Positions 50,362 through 61,521 of a stretch of 64,000 bases of DNA are shown here, piece after piece. This DNA comes from Pyropia yezoensis (taxonomy: Eukaryota; Rhodophyta; Bangiophyceae; Bangiales; Bangiaceae): positions 7,442,627 to 7,506,626 of the forward strand of contig CM020618.1 in NCBI GenBank assembly GCA_009829735.1, given 5' to 3'. The position numbers and the translations under genes were made by a program. Position 1 is the stretch's first letter. Each line of letters starts with the position of its first letter. The notes under the pieces were generated by a model. It had not been told where the DNA came from, did no database searches, and saw only the letters and a program-made list of their open reading frames with translations.

Positions 50362-52521
50362 GAAGGCCCCCCACAGGATGCCATTGGCAGAGAAAACAGA
50401 AACCCAGATAATGAGACTTCGAACGGTCCACAGCGAACGTCACAACTGCTGCGGGTCAACCACAGCCATTCGCTTTATGACGACATCACGCAGAGGATGG
50501 CTGTGGTTGGTAGTTCTATTGGTTCAGGAGCCAATCATACGACGCCATTCGTGGTCCATAGTTCAAAAGCACGCTTTCCCAATGCGCTCTATGCAAGAGA
50601 AAGTGACGTATATCGAAAAATGTTGCCATTTTTACAGCACGCCGTCGAGAAAACTCTCCTGCGCCGCTGCTGCGGCGGCAGTGGCCGTGGCCACCCGCAC
50701 AGCTGCTCCTCCTACGGCCGCCGCCCGCGCACGCCGGCGACCTCCAACCGCTGCGGAGCTCACACTACCCGCTCCCCGCCCGCCTCTCCCGCCTCGAACT
50801 ACCGCTGCAGGGGCCGCACCTCCAACGCCACCTCGCGCAGCGGCGACCGGTGAAACGTTTCCACTCCATCACTCTCACCCAGCATGCCCCCCCCCCCGCC
50901 CGTTCCCCCACCTCGTCCCCCTATAACCGCTGCTCCGCCAAAGCCGCCGCCGCGCTGAGCAGCTGCACGTGCTGCGCTCCTGCGACCGCCCCGCCCAGCA
51001 GCTGCACTCGCACTGCCCCTGCCACGGCCAGCGTGGCGAGCAATACCTGGTGCTGCCGCCCACCCTCCGGACTCACCCATAGCGCCCCCCCCCCTCTCTC
51101 CCCCCACTTCTTCCTCCAAAGCACCTGTTCCTCCCCTGCCCCCTCCGCACCGCGCGGCTGCAGCTGGTCCGCCCCTGCCGCCGCTGCGCCGCGCGGCCAC
51201 AGCTGGTACGCCCCTACCGCCGCCGCGCGTGGCAGCTCCAGCTTCTCCACCCGTTCCGCCGACACGCCCGGTGTCGACTGGCGGCACCCGCCCCGGTCCA
51301 CCTCGGCCTCCAAAGGTGCCCTCTTCTACCCCCGCCCCCAAGGTAGCGCCCCCCCCCCCCCCCGGCGTGTCACGATCTGCTGTCATGGTGCCCACAACAG
51401 GTTCCCTTTCCATGCGGCGCGCCGCGCTACCCAATGCGCCGCTGGCACCGCCTCCGTCCTTGAAAATCCGAATCTTGGCAATAGTTTCCTCGGGTGCATC
51501 CACGGTGTGAGCCAAACTGCAGTCAACTTGAAGGCCCCACCGTCCGTTCGTGCGACGCTTGCTACGACGGCCGGAGAGGACGGCAGCCGCGGCCGCCCGC
51601 GCACATGCCGCGTGGCCTTCATCGTCCTCAACCCCCCGTCCCACGTCAGCGCCGCGGCCAGGATCCTCCCCGAGTGCCCTTGACGCTGCGGCCGCCGGAG
51701 AGGCTCTGGAAAGACGCCGCCAAGCCGCTCGGCCCGACGGAGCACCAGCCACGGCGAGCGCTGGCACTGCCAGGGGGGGGCATGGGCCGGCTGCTGATGC
51801 ACCGCGGCTCGACGGAGAGCCGGCCGCAGCGGAGCCTCGCGGGGGGACTGGCACGGAAGAAGGGGTGGCGGCTTCCGCGCGGCGTGATGAAGCATAGGCG
51901 AAAGCACGGCCTGGAGGGTTGATGGGAGGCGGGGAGCGGGAGGGAGGGGGGGGGGGAGGGGGGGGGGGAAGGGGGAGGCGCCGTGCCTGCACGGCTGGCA
52001 GGCAGGCTGGCAGCGACAGTGGCGGCCGTGCGGATGGAGCTCGCGTCTAGACATGCATCAGTCAAAGTACGCAGAACAAGAAGTAGCATAGAATGCGGGT
52101 AGGGAATGTCAGTACTAGCCAGGTAGTGGACGTCGGAGAGAGGCACGGCAAAGGGCACGCCGCGTCCCAAGGCGCCAAAAAGATATACGAGCCTGCCCGC
52201 CGTGTCCCCCAGTGCAGGTAACAACTAACTTCTTCGTGGCTGCCGCTCACTGTTTGACGACCGCTTGACTCGAGCCATGATGGTGGTGTGCTCGGCACCA
52301 AGAGAAGTTGGCAAGAGCGTCCACATGTGCGTGCAGGAGAGCCAGACGACGCCGTCGTGGCGCACGCGGATCGCTGGACCGCGTTGTCCCCGTCCTCCAG
52401 CAACAAGCAGGCACGGCTACTTTCCAAATTCCCTGAATACATGCAGAAGTCAGAGACATCTGTCCGACAGAAAAAGCCGACGCGATGATATCATTATTCT
52501 AATTGCATCTAAACAGTACTG
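50362..52521. other. Low-complexity region without a secure gene
   Basis: A minus-strand frame of nearly 400 codons spans 51992-50799 but begins without ATG and is mostly Gly/Arg/Ala. Only about 51560-51390 has less biased wording (VDCSLAHTVDAPEETIAKIRIFKDG), which may be a short true exon. C- and G-runs occur at 50886-50897, 51352-51364 and 51945-51969. The rest has no recognisable content. Confidence 0.45.
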
Positions 52522-55500
52522 CTAGGGTACATCGCTGAACCGCTCCCGGATGAAAAGCACCATGTGCCGCCCGTGTCGCCGCAGTTTGCCGACGACCGAG
52601 TCGATTGCGGCCACGTGTACATAGCGACAAGCGCCGCCAAAGCTGAAGAAGCAGTCCATCCCGCGTCGCCGCTCCGCTTGACCATACCGACCAGACCGGT
52701 CAGCGACAGACTTGACGCACTCAATGTACGCAAACGCCCTCGGCTGCTCTTCGATAAGGACGAGGGCGAAGTGATGCACCAGCCCATAGGTGCTCAGCTC
52801 GTACTCTTCCACCGAGCCATCCTGCCGCCGACGCCTGGCCGTAGACAGGACGCGAACACAGTTGTTGCGTCTCTTGTGCGTGTCGTCATCCGAGCTGGAC
52901 CGGCTGGACCCGACGAGCACTCCGTTCGGCAACTGTAGCCGAAATTACTTCTTGGCGTAAATTGCGTCGGGAATACTGGATGCTCCATCCAATGTCAAAA
53001 TGGCCTTCAGATTCCTCGGAGCCAATCAGGTATGATGGGACGTCCCGTGGAGGCAACAGCACCATTGTCGATCCATCTGTGTGGGTCAACGAATAACTCC
53101 ATGTGGGAGTTGCACCATCAGTGGTGCCAGTAGCAGCGCGCCATTCCGCGCCTAATTGCCGTTCCGCGAAACTTGTCACGATCTCGGCTTTGTACTTGCG
53201 CGACACGGCATTGGCTAGCGTCGGATAAGGGTGGCTCCTCGACTTGATGAGCCGAGGCAGTGTCCCAATGTACCTGTCCGTTGGAAACTGCCAGCTCACC
53301 CAAGCAGGGCCACACGCCCACATGTTGGGCACGATGTCGAGAAGAGCAGCGATTGTCGACCGGCAAAGGGGCACGCGCTCCCAGCTACCCCTGTATATAT
53401 GAGAGTAAAACAAGGTGCAGAACCTCTTCAGGTGACCATTGACAGTGTGAAGCTCTTCTTCAGTAAGCCCCCGCGGGCGGAAGAGAAGACGGCAGGCCTT
53501 GCAGAGGGCCATAAACATGGAAAACGCTGTGTCCGATATGCGGTCAGACAGGACTGCCTCTCCTGTAGACAAGATGAACACCATCCAGTCAACCGCTTTG
53601 TAGGAGCGGAACCGGACGCGCACATCTCGCAGGGCGCGCGCCTGCGAGGCGGGTACCGTCGCCTTCGCCGCCGCGATCTCGTGGCCAACGGCGACGGCGT
53701 CCGCGGACGGCATGCAGTAGGGCGCTTCTTCGTCGCCTTGAATTGCAATCTTGCCGGAAAAGAGTTTCCACAAGAACGGAACGACATTCTGCAAAATCAG
53801 GTGCATTGTGTCGTAGGGTGCCAAGTTTGGACCTAAGTCCCCAATGTACTTCAGGTTGGGGTACTTGCTCTGGTCCTGTCGACTTGGTGCGAAGAGCAGG
53901 AACGGCCCTTTGACACCAGTTTGCTTGCCCAGCTCGGCGATGTAGTGCGCACTGCGGTTGTCCATCTTGGCCTGCTCCACCTCGGCAGCGTGTGCGCGGA
54001 AGGCCCCCGGCTCGCGACAAAAGCTGCTCGGGCTTGAGACGGAGAAGAGCACCTCGCCGGAGGAAGGATGAGTGGGGGGAAAGTAGTAGCGGGATCCGTA
54101 GTGCACGCCGTGAAAGTCGCGAAACCGGTTGGGGCAGCGTCCATTGTGCCCGGTCGCGTTCAGAACCTTGTCCCCTCCGGGTATGTCCGCCGTCACTTGG
54201 ACCACGAAGGCCGATAAAGTGTGAACGTCTTCGGAGCCCCACACCGATACGCCGTCAATGCCCGCCGCCAACGTGTTGAGCTCATCCTCGATGGGACGCA
54301 TGAAGGAGTCCAGGTCGGCTGGCTGCCTGGGGCCCGGTGTGATTGTCAGGAGCACTTGAGAGACGATCTTCGTTCGAGTATTTGTGTCAAGGTTGAGAAT
54401 AATTGCGACGACCGGCCAGCCTTGAAAACCCATCTGCCGCCACGCCTCAAATCCGTCCGTAGAAATCGACAAAGGGATGGAACTATTTGAGTTGAAAAGT
54501 CCATTTGCCACGGCTGTGCGGAAGTTTGAACCATCGTATCAGTCGCCGACGCCAGACACAGGCTCTGTAGCAGCCTGTCTGGCCTTGGCCATGGCGTCCA
54601 CCATACCGGGTCCCAGCTCCCGGGTGGCCAACATGGCCGTGAGCCATGCCGTCAACGACCAATACTTCACCGGCCGGGCAGGCGCCCCATTGCTCTTGTA
54701 CCTGCCAGCACCGCACTCATCGCATGAGGACGCATGTTCCCGACTCCCCGTGAAGGCGACACAGCCCTTGGGACAAGCATGCACTTGACGCTCCTCCAGG
54801 TTGACGCTTGCGTTGATAAAAGTCTCTTGCTTATACCGTGTGCGATACGTAAGGAGACGGCTGCGCTGGCGCAGGTAGTCACGGACCGCATCGCCCGTCA
54901 AGTTGTGGTCGGTGACGAACGTGTAGGCGACGAAGTCGTCCACTAAGCTGGTAAACTGGTTTACGGGAAGGATCACTCTGTTGACCGGCTCTGTTGGCGC
55001 CTCCTCCTCGGCGACTAAGGGGTTGGGCACGTCTTCATGTCCATCGTCTTGCTCAGAATCAGAAACTGACGAAACGCTTGAGTTAGAGGTGTCATAGGAG
55101 AAATCTGCGCTGTAAGCCGAGGACGAATCACCCCAGTCCTTGTCGGCCTCACCCCCGCCACTTGCGTCGTCCCCAACAGCTGCCGCGCCATCGTCGTTCA
55201 TACCCCGCCCACCGCCCCCCACCGGGAGCACACCAGGAGCGGCCCACGTATGGAAGTCACCGGGGGGGGCCGGAGACTCAAGCAACCGTGGGGGGGGGGG
55301 GGGGGGATGGGGGCGGGGGTTGGAGGGGGCAGGGCAGAGGGAGACACCGAAGCAGCAGCGGGTGGGGTGGGTACGGGGGGCTGTGGAGAGCTGCCGGCGC
55401 CCTCCCCCAGCTTGGCCTCCTCCAGTCGGTGACGAAAAAATGTCGCCCTGCTGACCAGTCGGCGGCGCTTTTGCTTGCCGCCGCTGCACTTGGTGCACGG

Positions 55501-55533
55501 GCACGGCCTGTAGGCATCTCCAGAGTCCCCCAT
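52522..55533 (-). pseudogene. CACTA-type TNP2 transposase, multiply broken
   Basis: Read leftward from ATG 55533, the N-terminus has a Cys cluster (YRPCPCTKCSGGKQKRR) typical of transposase-associated domains. It goes out of frame across a 17-base G-run (55290-55306). Next is a zinc-ribbon-like part (VHACPKGCVAF...SSCDECGAGRYK), then a TGA at 54539-54541 in frame. The TNP2 core follows: IPLSISTDGFEAWRQMGFQ, the conserved LLTITPGPRQPADLDSFMRP and YYFPPTHPSSGEVLFS. About 52950-52886 a further shift leads into the C-terminal domain (LSTYGLVHHFALVLIEEQ...FFSFGGACRYVHVAAIDSVVG). The order and motifs are those of EnSpm/CACTA transposases. With two shifts and a stop it is unlikely to be active. CACTA-starting ends were not located. 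Confidence 0.85.
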
Positions 55534-56274
55534 GAGGCGCCTATTGGTGTCTTGGGTGAGGATCAGGTGCAGACGCACAGGAGGACGACAACCAGTAAGA
55601 GCACAAACACAGAGGGATGGCTACGGCACAGACAGGGGTCCAGAAAAAATTGCATGTACAGAGAGATGGTCGTGGCGGACAGAGGGTTAGCATCCTGCTG
55701 GTTGAGCCAGTTGCACGCAGAAGCTGAACACACGGGCGCCGCGGAACGTGCTGGGGCGCATGATGACAGCGAGCTTGCGGTGTGACAGAGTGAGCAGGCA
55801 CATACCAGAAAAGTAGCGCAGGCTGGTGTAGCGTCGCGGGTGCGGCACGCACAGACGGGGACGAGCACAAAGCACGAGGCGGATGTGGAGGGCAAGCGCC
55901 GAGGGTAAACGCTGAGCAGGAGTGCAGTGGTGGCAAGTGCTCCGACTGACTGTGGCCGGTGTGCGCGACTGAGGCACTGGTAGCCGACGCGAACATGTGT
56001 CCCCGAGCCCCGCGGGCCTCTCTTATGGGGGCGGGTCGGCATGCGTGCGATTGCAGGATGGAAGCAACTGGATTGTTGCCGGAGTGATGGAAGAGACGGC
56101 CATATGTAAGCTCTGAGCCACACGTGCCAGACGTGAGGTCGGGGAGCCACAACGCTCGGAGCAGCGATGGAGGCACCCGGAAACGTCCAGCAAGTCCCAC
56201 GCTCAGGCCATGATCCTTGCTGGCCTGAATGGGCCACGTTTCGACGCCAGCTCGGACAGAGCACAGCCTGGGGA
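55534..56274. other. Probable upstream part of the CACTA element, no gene
   Basis: The interval upstream of the TNP2 start has moderate GC and no sustained protein-like frame. It may be the subterminal region of the CACTA element, but no terminal repeat was identified. Confidence 0.4.
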
Positions 56275-57222
56275 GTACAGTACGAGGTCAATAATATTTC
56301 TACCTCCCCCAAATTTGGTCTCGACCGCCCCCTTCTTGCGTCTCGTACTCGGCTATAAAGCAACGCCCCAGGGGTTTCTTGGGCTCGCTGTCCTCCTGAG
56401 GTCGTCTTCTATCTTTTTTGAGTCAACACATTGCCACCTCCTCTGAACTCACGGCGTAGAGCTGGCCTCAGGTTGGACAGAGTCGGGCACAGGAAAATCT
56501 GGACAGTGCAACTCCTGCAGCCTTGTAGCAGTGCTGTTCTGAGCATACGACTTCTTCATCAAGACACAGATGATGTGCCCGTATTGTACGAGTGCCGTAT
56601 GTATCTTTCCCGCAGCGTCTGTGGCAGATGCACATCATTTTCTCCCTTGGGGACTGAGACAGCCGGAGCTCCTGTTCTTTCATCGCCTCGTGCTGCGGAA
56701 CGACAGGGATGGAATTGCTCTTGAGGGGTGCCCATGTCCCTAGCGAACTGCGTTCCGTGTAGGTGAATCCTCTATCCCCTCTCTAGTTACCAGTACCGAA
56801 GCCTTACAAGGTTGCGACCCCCGGCCCGTACATGAGTCGGCCATGACAATGGGAGAACATCGTTTGCATCTGCCACAGATGCTGCGGGAAAGATACATAC
56901 GGCACTCATGAAATATGAGCACACCATCTGTGTCCTGATGAAGAAGTCGTATGCTCAGAACAGCACTGCTACAAGGCTGCAGGAGTGGCACTGTCCAGAT
57001 TTTCCTGTGCCCGACTCTGTCCAACCTGAGGCCAGCTCTACGCCGTGAGTTCAGAGGAGGTGGCAATGTGTTGACTCACCAAGATAGAAGACGTCCTCAG
57101 GAGCACAGCGAGCCCAAGAAACCCCTGGGGCGTTGCTTTATAGCCGAGTATGAGACGCAAGAAGGGGGGCGGTCGAGACCAAATTTGGAGGGGGTGGAAA
57201 TATTATTGGCCTCGTACTGTAC
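56275..57222. repeat. 948-bp long inverted repeat with inward TATA boxes
   Basis: Arms of about 373 bp (56275-56647 and 56849-57222) are inverted copies, highly similar, around a 201-bp spacer. Each arm begins GTACAGTACGAGG and carries CGGCTATAAAGC, a TATA box pointing toward the centre, followed by conserved sequence. The structure could be two solo LTRs head to head or a foldback element; inward transcription would give complementary RNA. Confidence 0.9.
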
Positions 57223-57276
57223 ATGTAGCCTGCCTCCGAGACTTCGCAACGAGCCGACTCGCGGCGCGATCAACAA

Positions 57277-57334
57277 ACCTCGATATCAAGGATAAAACAT
57301 AGATATCGAGGTCGTAAAACCTGGATATCGAGGT
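57277..57334. repeat. Second array of GATATC-centred palindromes
   Basis: Three copies related to ACCTCGATATCGAGGT occur at 57277-57291, 57301-57313 and 57319-57334, next to a T-run and GGGCGCCGCCGCGGCGC. This array relates to 50277-50361 in inverted orientation, so both may belong to one repeat family. Confidence 0.85.
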
Positions 57335-58286
57335 GTGTTTTTTTTGTAGGGCGCCGCCGCGGCGCTGTTCAGCTGCGACATCCACCTCACGAGAGCGATG
57401 GCGGCTGCACGAACGACAACCGCAGGCACGCAGCTACTCTATGCCACCGCCTACACCCACATCGATGCCCACTCGATGTGGGCGCTGGACGGACTCCTTG
57501 GGACTGTGACGGCGGCCACGCCACCGCCCCTAGGCCGAGAGTGATCTGCTTGGTGCCATCCCAGCATCCAATGAAGACTGAAACACACACAAAGAAGACT
57601 CCCCACCGATTAAAAATAGCACACTCACAGGCGAGGGCAATCCCTTTGCAGCCAAGGGGATGCAGGAGCCCCCACCCTCTTGTCAGCAGCCGCCTCAGCA
57701 GCAGTCTGCACGCTCGTGGGAATCGTGGCGGGTCACCCAATCGGTGCGCCCGCGCGGCGTAGCGCGAAGTACCCACAAGCGAGGCGGCGGCTAAGGTGAC
57801 ACGTTCGCCTCACCCGTCCTCCCCCTCGCTGTTTTGAGTACATACATGCGGTGGTCGACACTCGCGCGGCGGCGCGGCGGCAGCGCGGGGCGGGTCTGCA
57901 CCGGTGCTACGGCCGCGATGGGAAGCGCGGCGCCCGTCCCCGCGGCCGGGGTCACGGCGGCTGCCGCTGCTGCGGACGCCACGGCGGCTGCCCCGGTGCT
58001 GGCGGTCCCGGTGCCCGCCGCCGCCGCTGGGGCCTCGCCTGCCGCTGCCGCCGCCGGTCCGCGTATAGATCCCGGCGACGATGGGGGCGGCGGCCTGCTC
58101 GCGTGGGCGGCGGACCTCGGGGTAGGCTTGGGTATCACGCGCCCAAAACCCGCGCGTGACGTGCGATCACGCCCGATCACGCCCGATCACGGCGTAGTCA
58201 CGCCCTTTTGAGAGCGTGTCACGCACAAAGTAGCACACCTATATTTCAATTTCAATGCATTGAAACACCCACTGTTATACATTGGA
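57335..58286. other. Mixed region downstream of the hAT gene, no supported gene
   Basis: Frames on both strands at 57790-58210 give Ala-rich strings without family resemblance. Near 58160-58195 there are three CGATCACGCC-type repeats that could be subterminal motifs of the hAT element whose coding region ends at 58287. Confidence 0.5.
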
Positions 58287-61200
58287 TCACGCCTCGAGCT
58301 CCACTCCATACTTGCTGATCGCGTCTCGCAGGTACCACGAGGAGTCGAAGACCTTGCACAGCAGCACAACTGGCGCCGCCGTCCGCGCGTCTCCAACGCC
58401 ATTTGCCGCCCCTGGCACGCCTCTGCCGCTGGGCGACGGCACTGCGGGTCCACCGGTCGACCCCTGTGAGCCGCAGCGACGCAGCAGCTCGCTGTACCTT
58501 GCCATTGCAACCTCGTCCGAGAACTCCCGCTCCGCGCCACCGCCGTCAACGTCTTGGGCGTCGAGCTCGTCGGGCGTAGGATGACCCGTCCGACTGCACA
58601 GAGCTAACTCCTCGTCCAGCTCTTCCCGCAGGGACCGGCCCGTCTCCCGCAGCTCGTCAAAGTCATTCACGCGAGCCACCTCAGGCGTGGAGCCGTCCGG
58701 GGGCGCCTGAGAACGAGCATGGCTGGAACGTACGCCGTCCGTGTCAGCGACGGCGATGTCCTCCTCGTCCTCCATCAGACAGCCGGGCGTAAACGCCTCC
58801 CTTGCACTCTTGTCCTTGGCGTGCTCCGCGCGCAGGTGCAGCATCACACGAGTCATGCTTGTCAGGCGGGCCACGTCGAGCCGGGAGCGCGCCGGCGTGT
58901 TGGCAAGGCCCATCCCCGACCATACGCGCTCCATCTCCGCCGCGTGGCAGCACACCGACAGGAGCCGCTGCGCCACCTGCTGGAGCGCCGTTCCGTTGAA
59001 CTCGGAGCACATGGCCCACATCACCACCGCGGGAATACGGGCAGTAGTGCCGTTGGGGTTGAACAACAAGAGGGAGTCGGGCCCGTCAGCGAGATACTTC
59101 ACCAAGGCCGCAATGGCCCTCCGCGTGACCGCCGCCGACTGCTCACCCTGCAGCGTCCCGAAGCGCGCGGCCAAGCGCACAAAGTGCTCGACCACGTTGT
59201 CCACAGCCGCAAAGCACCCGTGCTGCGTACACGGGCCTGTCAGAGCCCGCTCAGGGTCCAGCACGTGCGCGAGCACCAGCTCACTGACGTTGTAGTATCG
59301 CGTGAAGCGCCACTGCAAGATCTTGAGGGTCGCGCCGCTGAGCTGGTGGATGATGGCGCGTACGGAAGGGTCGGCAGCGAGCACAAACGGGGGGGCCAAG
59401 GTGCCAGACCCATCAGCCGCCAGCGTTGCCGTTTCCGAACGAAGCTTGAGGAAGTAGGCGTGCAGGCGGCCAAATGAGGAGGCCACGTCCGCCAGGTTGG
59501 CGTTGCGGCGCTCGGCCATCCCAATCTCCTTGACGATCGGCAGCAGCATCTTGCACAGGACACGCACCATGGACCAAAAGCGGCGGCTACGCAGCTCGTC
59601 AATGACCGCGCCGCCATTCATGGTAGCCAGCAGCGCCGCATCGTCGCAGTACTTCGTGGAGAACAGGTCGAGCGCCGGCTTCAGCTCCAGCAGCCGGTGC
59701 GCCATGCCGTAATGAGAGTACCAGCGTGTCTCCCCCTTGGTCACGAACGCCAGGCGCTTCACCATCAGGGCCTCAAGCAGGCCCATGAACTTAGTAGAGT
59801 TCCTGAACCAGCCGACGACCATGACCATCTTAGCGACGATGGGGGCCAACGACTCGTGGTTCAGGATGCCGCCCGTCATGAGGTTCAGCTGGTGCGGGAA
59901 GCAGGCGACGATGATCAGGGACTCGTTGGCAGAGGCGAGCATCTTCTTGGCCAGGACATTCGAGCTCGCCGAGTCACTGACCAGACCCACCACCATCGAC
60001 GGGCACGTGGCCAGACGCTCTCCGGTGGGCTGCGGGAGGGCAAACTCGCCCGCCGCCCCAGCCTTTTGCACCTCCTCCTCCACAGCGCCTTTCACCAGCT
60101 CCGCCGTCTCCGGGACGCCAGTGATGTCGACCGTCCCGCGGAAGTCCGATGACACCACCCCGTCAGTCATGCCCACGTTGGTGCACACCAGCCCCAGCAG
60201 CTTGCGGGCGGCCCGACTCTTCCACCCGTCAAAGGAGATGGTAACGTAGGCTCCCTTGAAGTAGATCTTCATAAAGGCGTCGATAACCGCCTGCAGCAGA
60301 CGACGCAGGACGGGGCCACGCATGGTCTTGCGGTCGGGAAGCGCCTTGAGTCCGCGCATCCACTTGGAAAAAAGGTGGCGCCAGGCAGGAGCGTCCAGCA
60401 CATTGAACGGGATGGATGAGAAGAGGAGGGCGGCCAGAAGGTCGTCCTGGAACTCCCTGGTCATGCTGGGGGTCCACGCTCGCGTCAGATGGGAATCCAT
60501 GGGACCGCCGGTGCTTGTCCCGCTGCCGCTTGATGCCGATGCGTTGAGCTTACGTTGCTTGCGAGACGGGGAAGAAGAGTCGTCCTCGGCCGCGTCCAGT
60601 CTTGCTCGACGCGTCGCAAAGTTGCACTTGGTAGCCAGGTGCGTGGCCATCACGTCAGCCCTGCCGTTGATGGGTGTCCTGCTCTTCTTGGCGCGCACGC
60701 AGAAGAGGCAAAACACCTCCTTAGTCCTAGATGTGGGACTGTAGTCCTTGGTGCCTTGCTCAAAGTACCCCCACACCTTTCGCACCTTGTCCCTTGTGCG
60801 CTTGCTCCCAGAGGCTGGGTTGGCGGCTGTCGTGGCGTCCGTAGACTGGGAGTTGGGCCTTGGTGCCTCGTCGCCGCCGGCCGCAGCCGGCGCGCCCGCC
60901 GCAACCGCGGCACCCACCGCTCCCGCCGCACCCGCCACACCGTCCGCAGCTGTCGCGTTAGGCGCTTGCGGTCGGTCCGACTCGCCTGCCACACCAGCCG
61001 CCGTCTCGCCTGCCGTTGCCGCCGTGGTTGGCGCCCCCGCCCCTGCCGTTGACGCCGGAGCTGTCTCCCCCGCCCTTGCCGCCGCCGCCGTGGATGGTTC
61101 CCTCGCCCTTGCCGCCGCCGCCGTGGATGGCTCCCTCGCCCTTGCCGCCGCCGCCGTGGGTGCCGCGCCCAACCTTGCCGCCAACGCCATCCTTGCCGCC

Positions 61201-61334
61201 ATCGCCGCCGCCGTCCTTGTCGTGTCGTCTGCACCGCCGTCGAAAGTGTAGTAATCGTCCTCGTCCGTCGCGCGTGTCACCACACGAGCCGCAGCCAATG
61301 CCGCCGCCACGGCGGCGTTCTCGTCGTTTAGCAT
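58287..61334 (-). CDS. hAT-superfamily transposase, full-length open frame
   Basis: The 1,015-residue product is uninterrupted from ATG 61334. It opens with an Ala-rich low-complexity part. Next comes a BED-type zinc finger around residues 185-242 (KVWGYFEQG...VFCLFCVRAKK...MATHLATKC) for DNA binding. The RNase-H-fold core has ITISFDGWKS-like (YVTISFDGWKS) and VGLVSDSASSN segments with the expected Asp residues, FPHQLNLMTGGIL, and the interior helical insertion. Near residue 797 is the C-terminal dimerisation region (HAAEMERVWSGMGLANTPARSRLDVARLTSM) characteristic of hAT. Acidic sequence follows to the end. All diagnostic parts are present, so it may be functional. Terminal repeats and an 8-bp target duplication were not located. 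Domestication as a host gene is the alternative. Confidence 0.92.
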   Translation of the reverse strand: MLNDENAAVAAALAAARVVTRATDEDDYYTFDGGADDTTRTAAAMAARMALAARLGAAPTAAAARAREPSTAAAARAREPSTAAAARAGETAPASTAGAGAPTTAATAGETAAGVAGESDRPQAPNATAADGVAGAAGAVGAAVAAGAPAAAGGDEAPRPNSQSTDATTAANPASGSKRTRDKVRKVWGYFEQGTKDYSPTSRTKEVFCLFCVRAKKSRTPINGRADVMATHLATKCNFATRRARLDAAEDDSSSPSRKQRKLNASASSGSGTSTGGPMDSHLTRAWTPSMTREFQDDLLAALLFSSIPFNVLDAPAWRHLFSKWMRGLKALPDRKTMRGPVLRRLLQAVIDAFMKIYFKGAYVTISFDGWKSRAARKLLGLVCTNVGMTDGVVSSDFRGTVDITGVPETAELVKGAVEEEVQKAGAAGEFALPQPTGERLATCPSMVVGLVSDSASSNVLAKKMLASANESLIIVACFPHQLNLMTGGILNHESLAPIVAKMVMVVGWFRNSTKFMGLLEALMVKRLAFVTKGETRWYSHYGMAHRLLELKPALDLFSTKYCDDAALLATMNGGAVIDELRSRRFWSMVRVLCKMLLPIVKEIGMAERRNANLADVASSFGRLHAYFLKLRSETATLAADGSGTLAPPFVLAADPSVRAIIHQLSGATLKILQWRFTRYYNVSELVLAHVLDPERALTGPCTQHGCFAAVDNVVEHFVRLAARFGTLQGEQSAAVTRRAIAALVKYLADGPDSLLLFNPNGTTARIPAVVMWAMCSEFNGTALQQVAQRLLSVCCHAAEMERVWSGMGLANTPARSRLDVARLTSMTRVMLHLRAEHAKDKSAREAFTPGCLMEDEEDIAVADTDGVRSSHARSQAPPDGSTPEVARVNDFDELRETGRSLREELDEELALCSRTGHPTPDELDAQDVDGGGAEREFSDEVAMARYSELLRRCGSQGSTGGPAVPSPSGRGVPGAANGVGDARTAAPVVLLCKVFDSSWYLRDAISKYGVELEA

Positions 61335-61362
61335 CGACGGAGGCGGGGGTGTGGGGTGAGTG

Positions 61363-61521
61363 TGGGAGTGGGTGTGGGGGGCAGGGGGAGTGAGAGGGGG
61401 CGGGGGAACAGGTGGGTGTGGGAGTGGGGGGCAGGGGGAGTGAGAGGGGGCGGGGGAACAGGTGGGTGTGGGAGTAGGTGGGGGGGGCAGTGGGAGAGGG
61501 CGGGGGAACAGGTGGGTGTGG
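61363..61521. repeat. 50-bp minisatellite upstream of the hAT gene
   Basis: About three copies of a 50-bp G-rich unit (containing GGGGGAACAGGTGGGTGTGG) lie head to tail, with the landmark CGGGGGAACA at 61401, 61451 and 61501. It begins within 30 bp of the hAT start codon, so it falls in the leader or promoter. Confidence 0.9.

Noticed and set aside
50799..51992. 397-codon minus-strand frame
   Set aside because: It has no ATG start and is mostly Gly/Arg/Ala. Only a short internal part looks protein-like, which is not enough for a gene call.
54539..54541. TGA read as selenocysteine in the TNP2 frame
   Set aside because: The position is not a redox or catalytic site in the family and other lesions exist in the same gene; a plain nonsense mutation is simpler.
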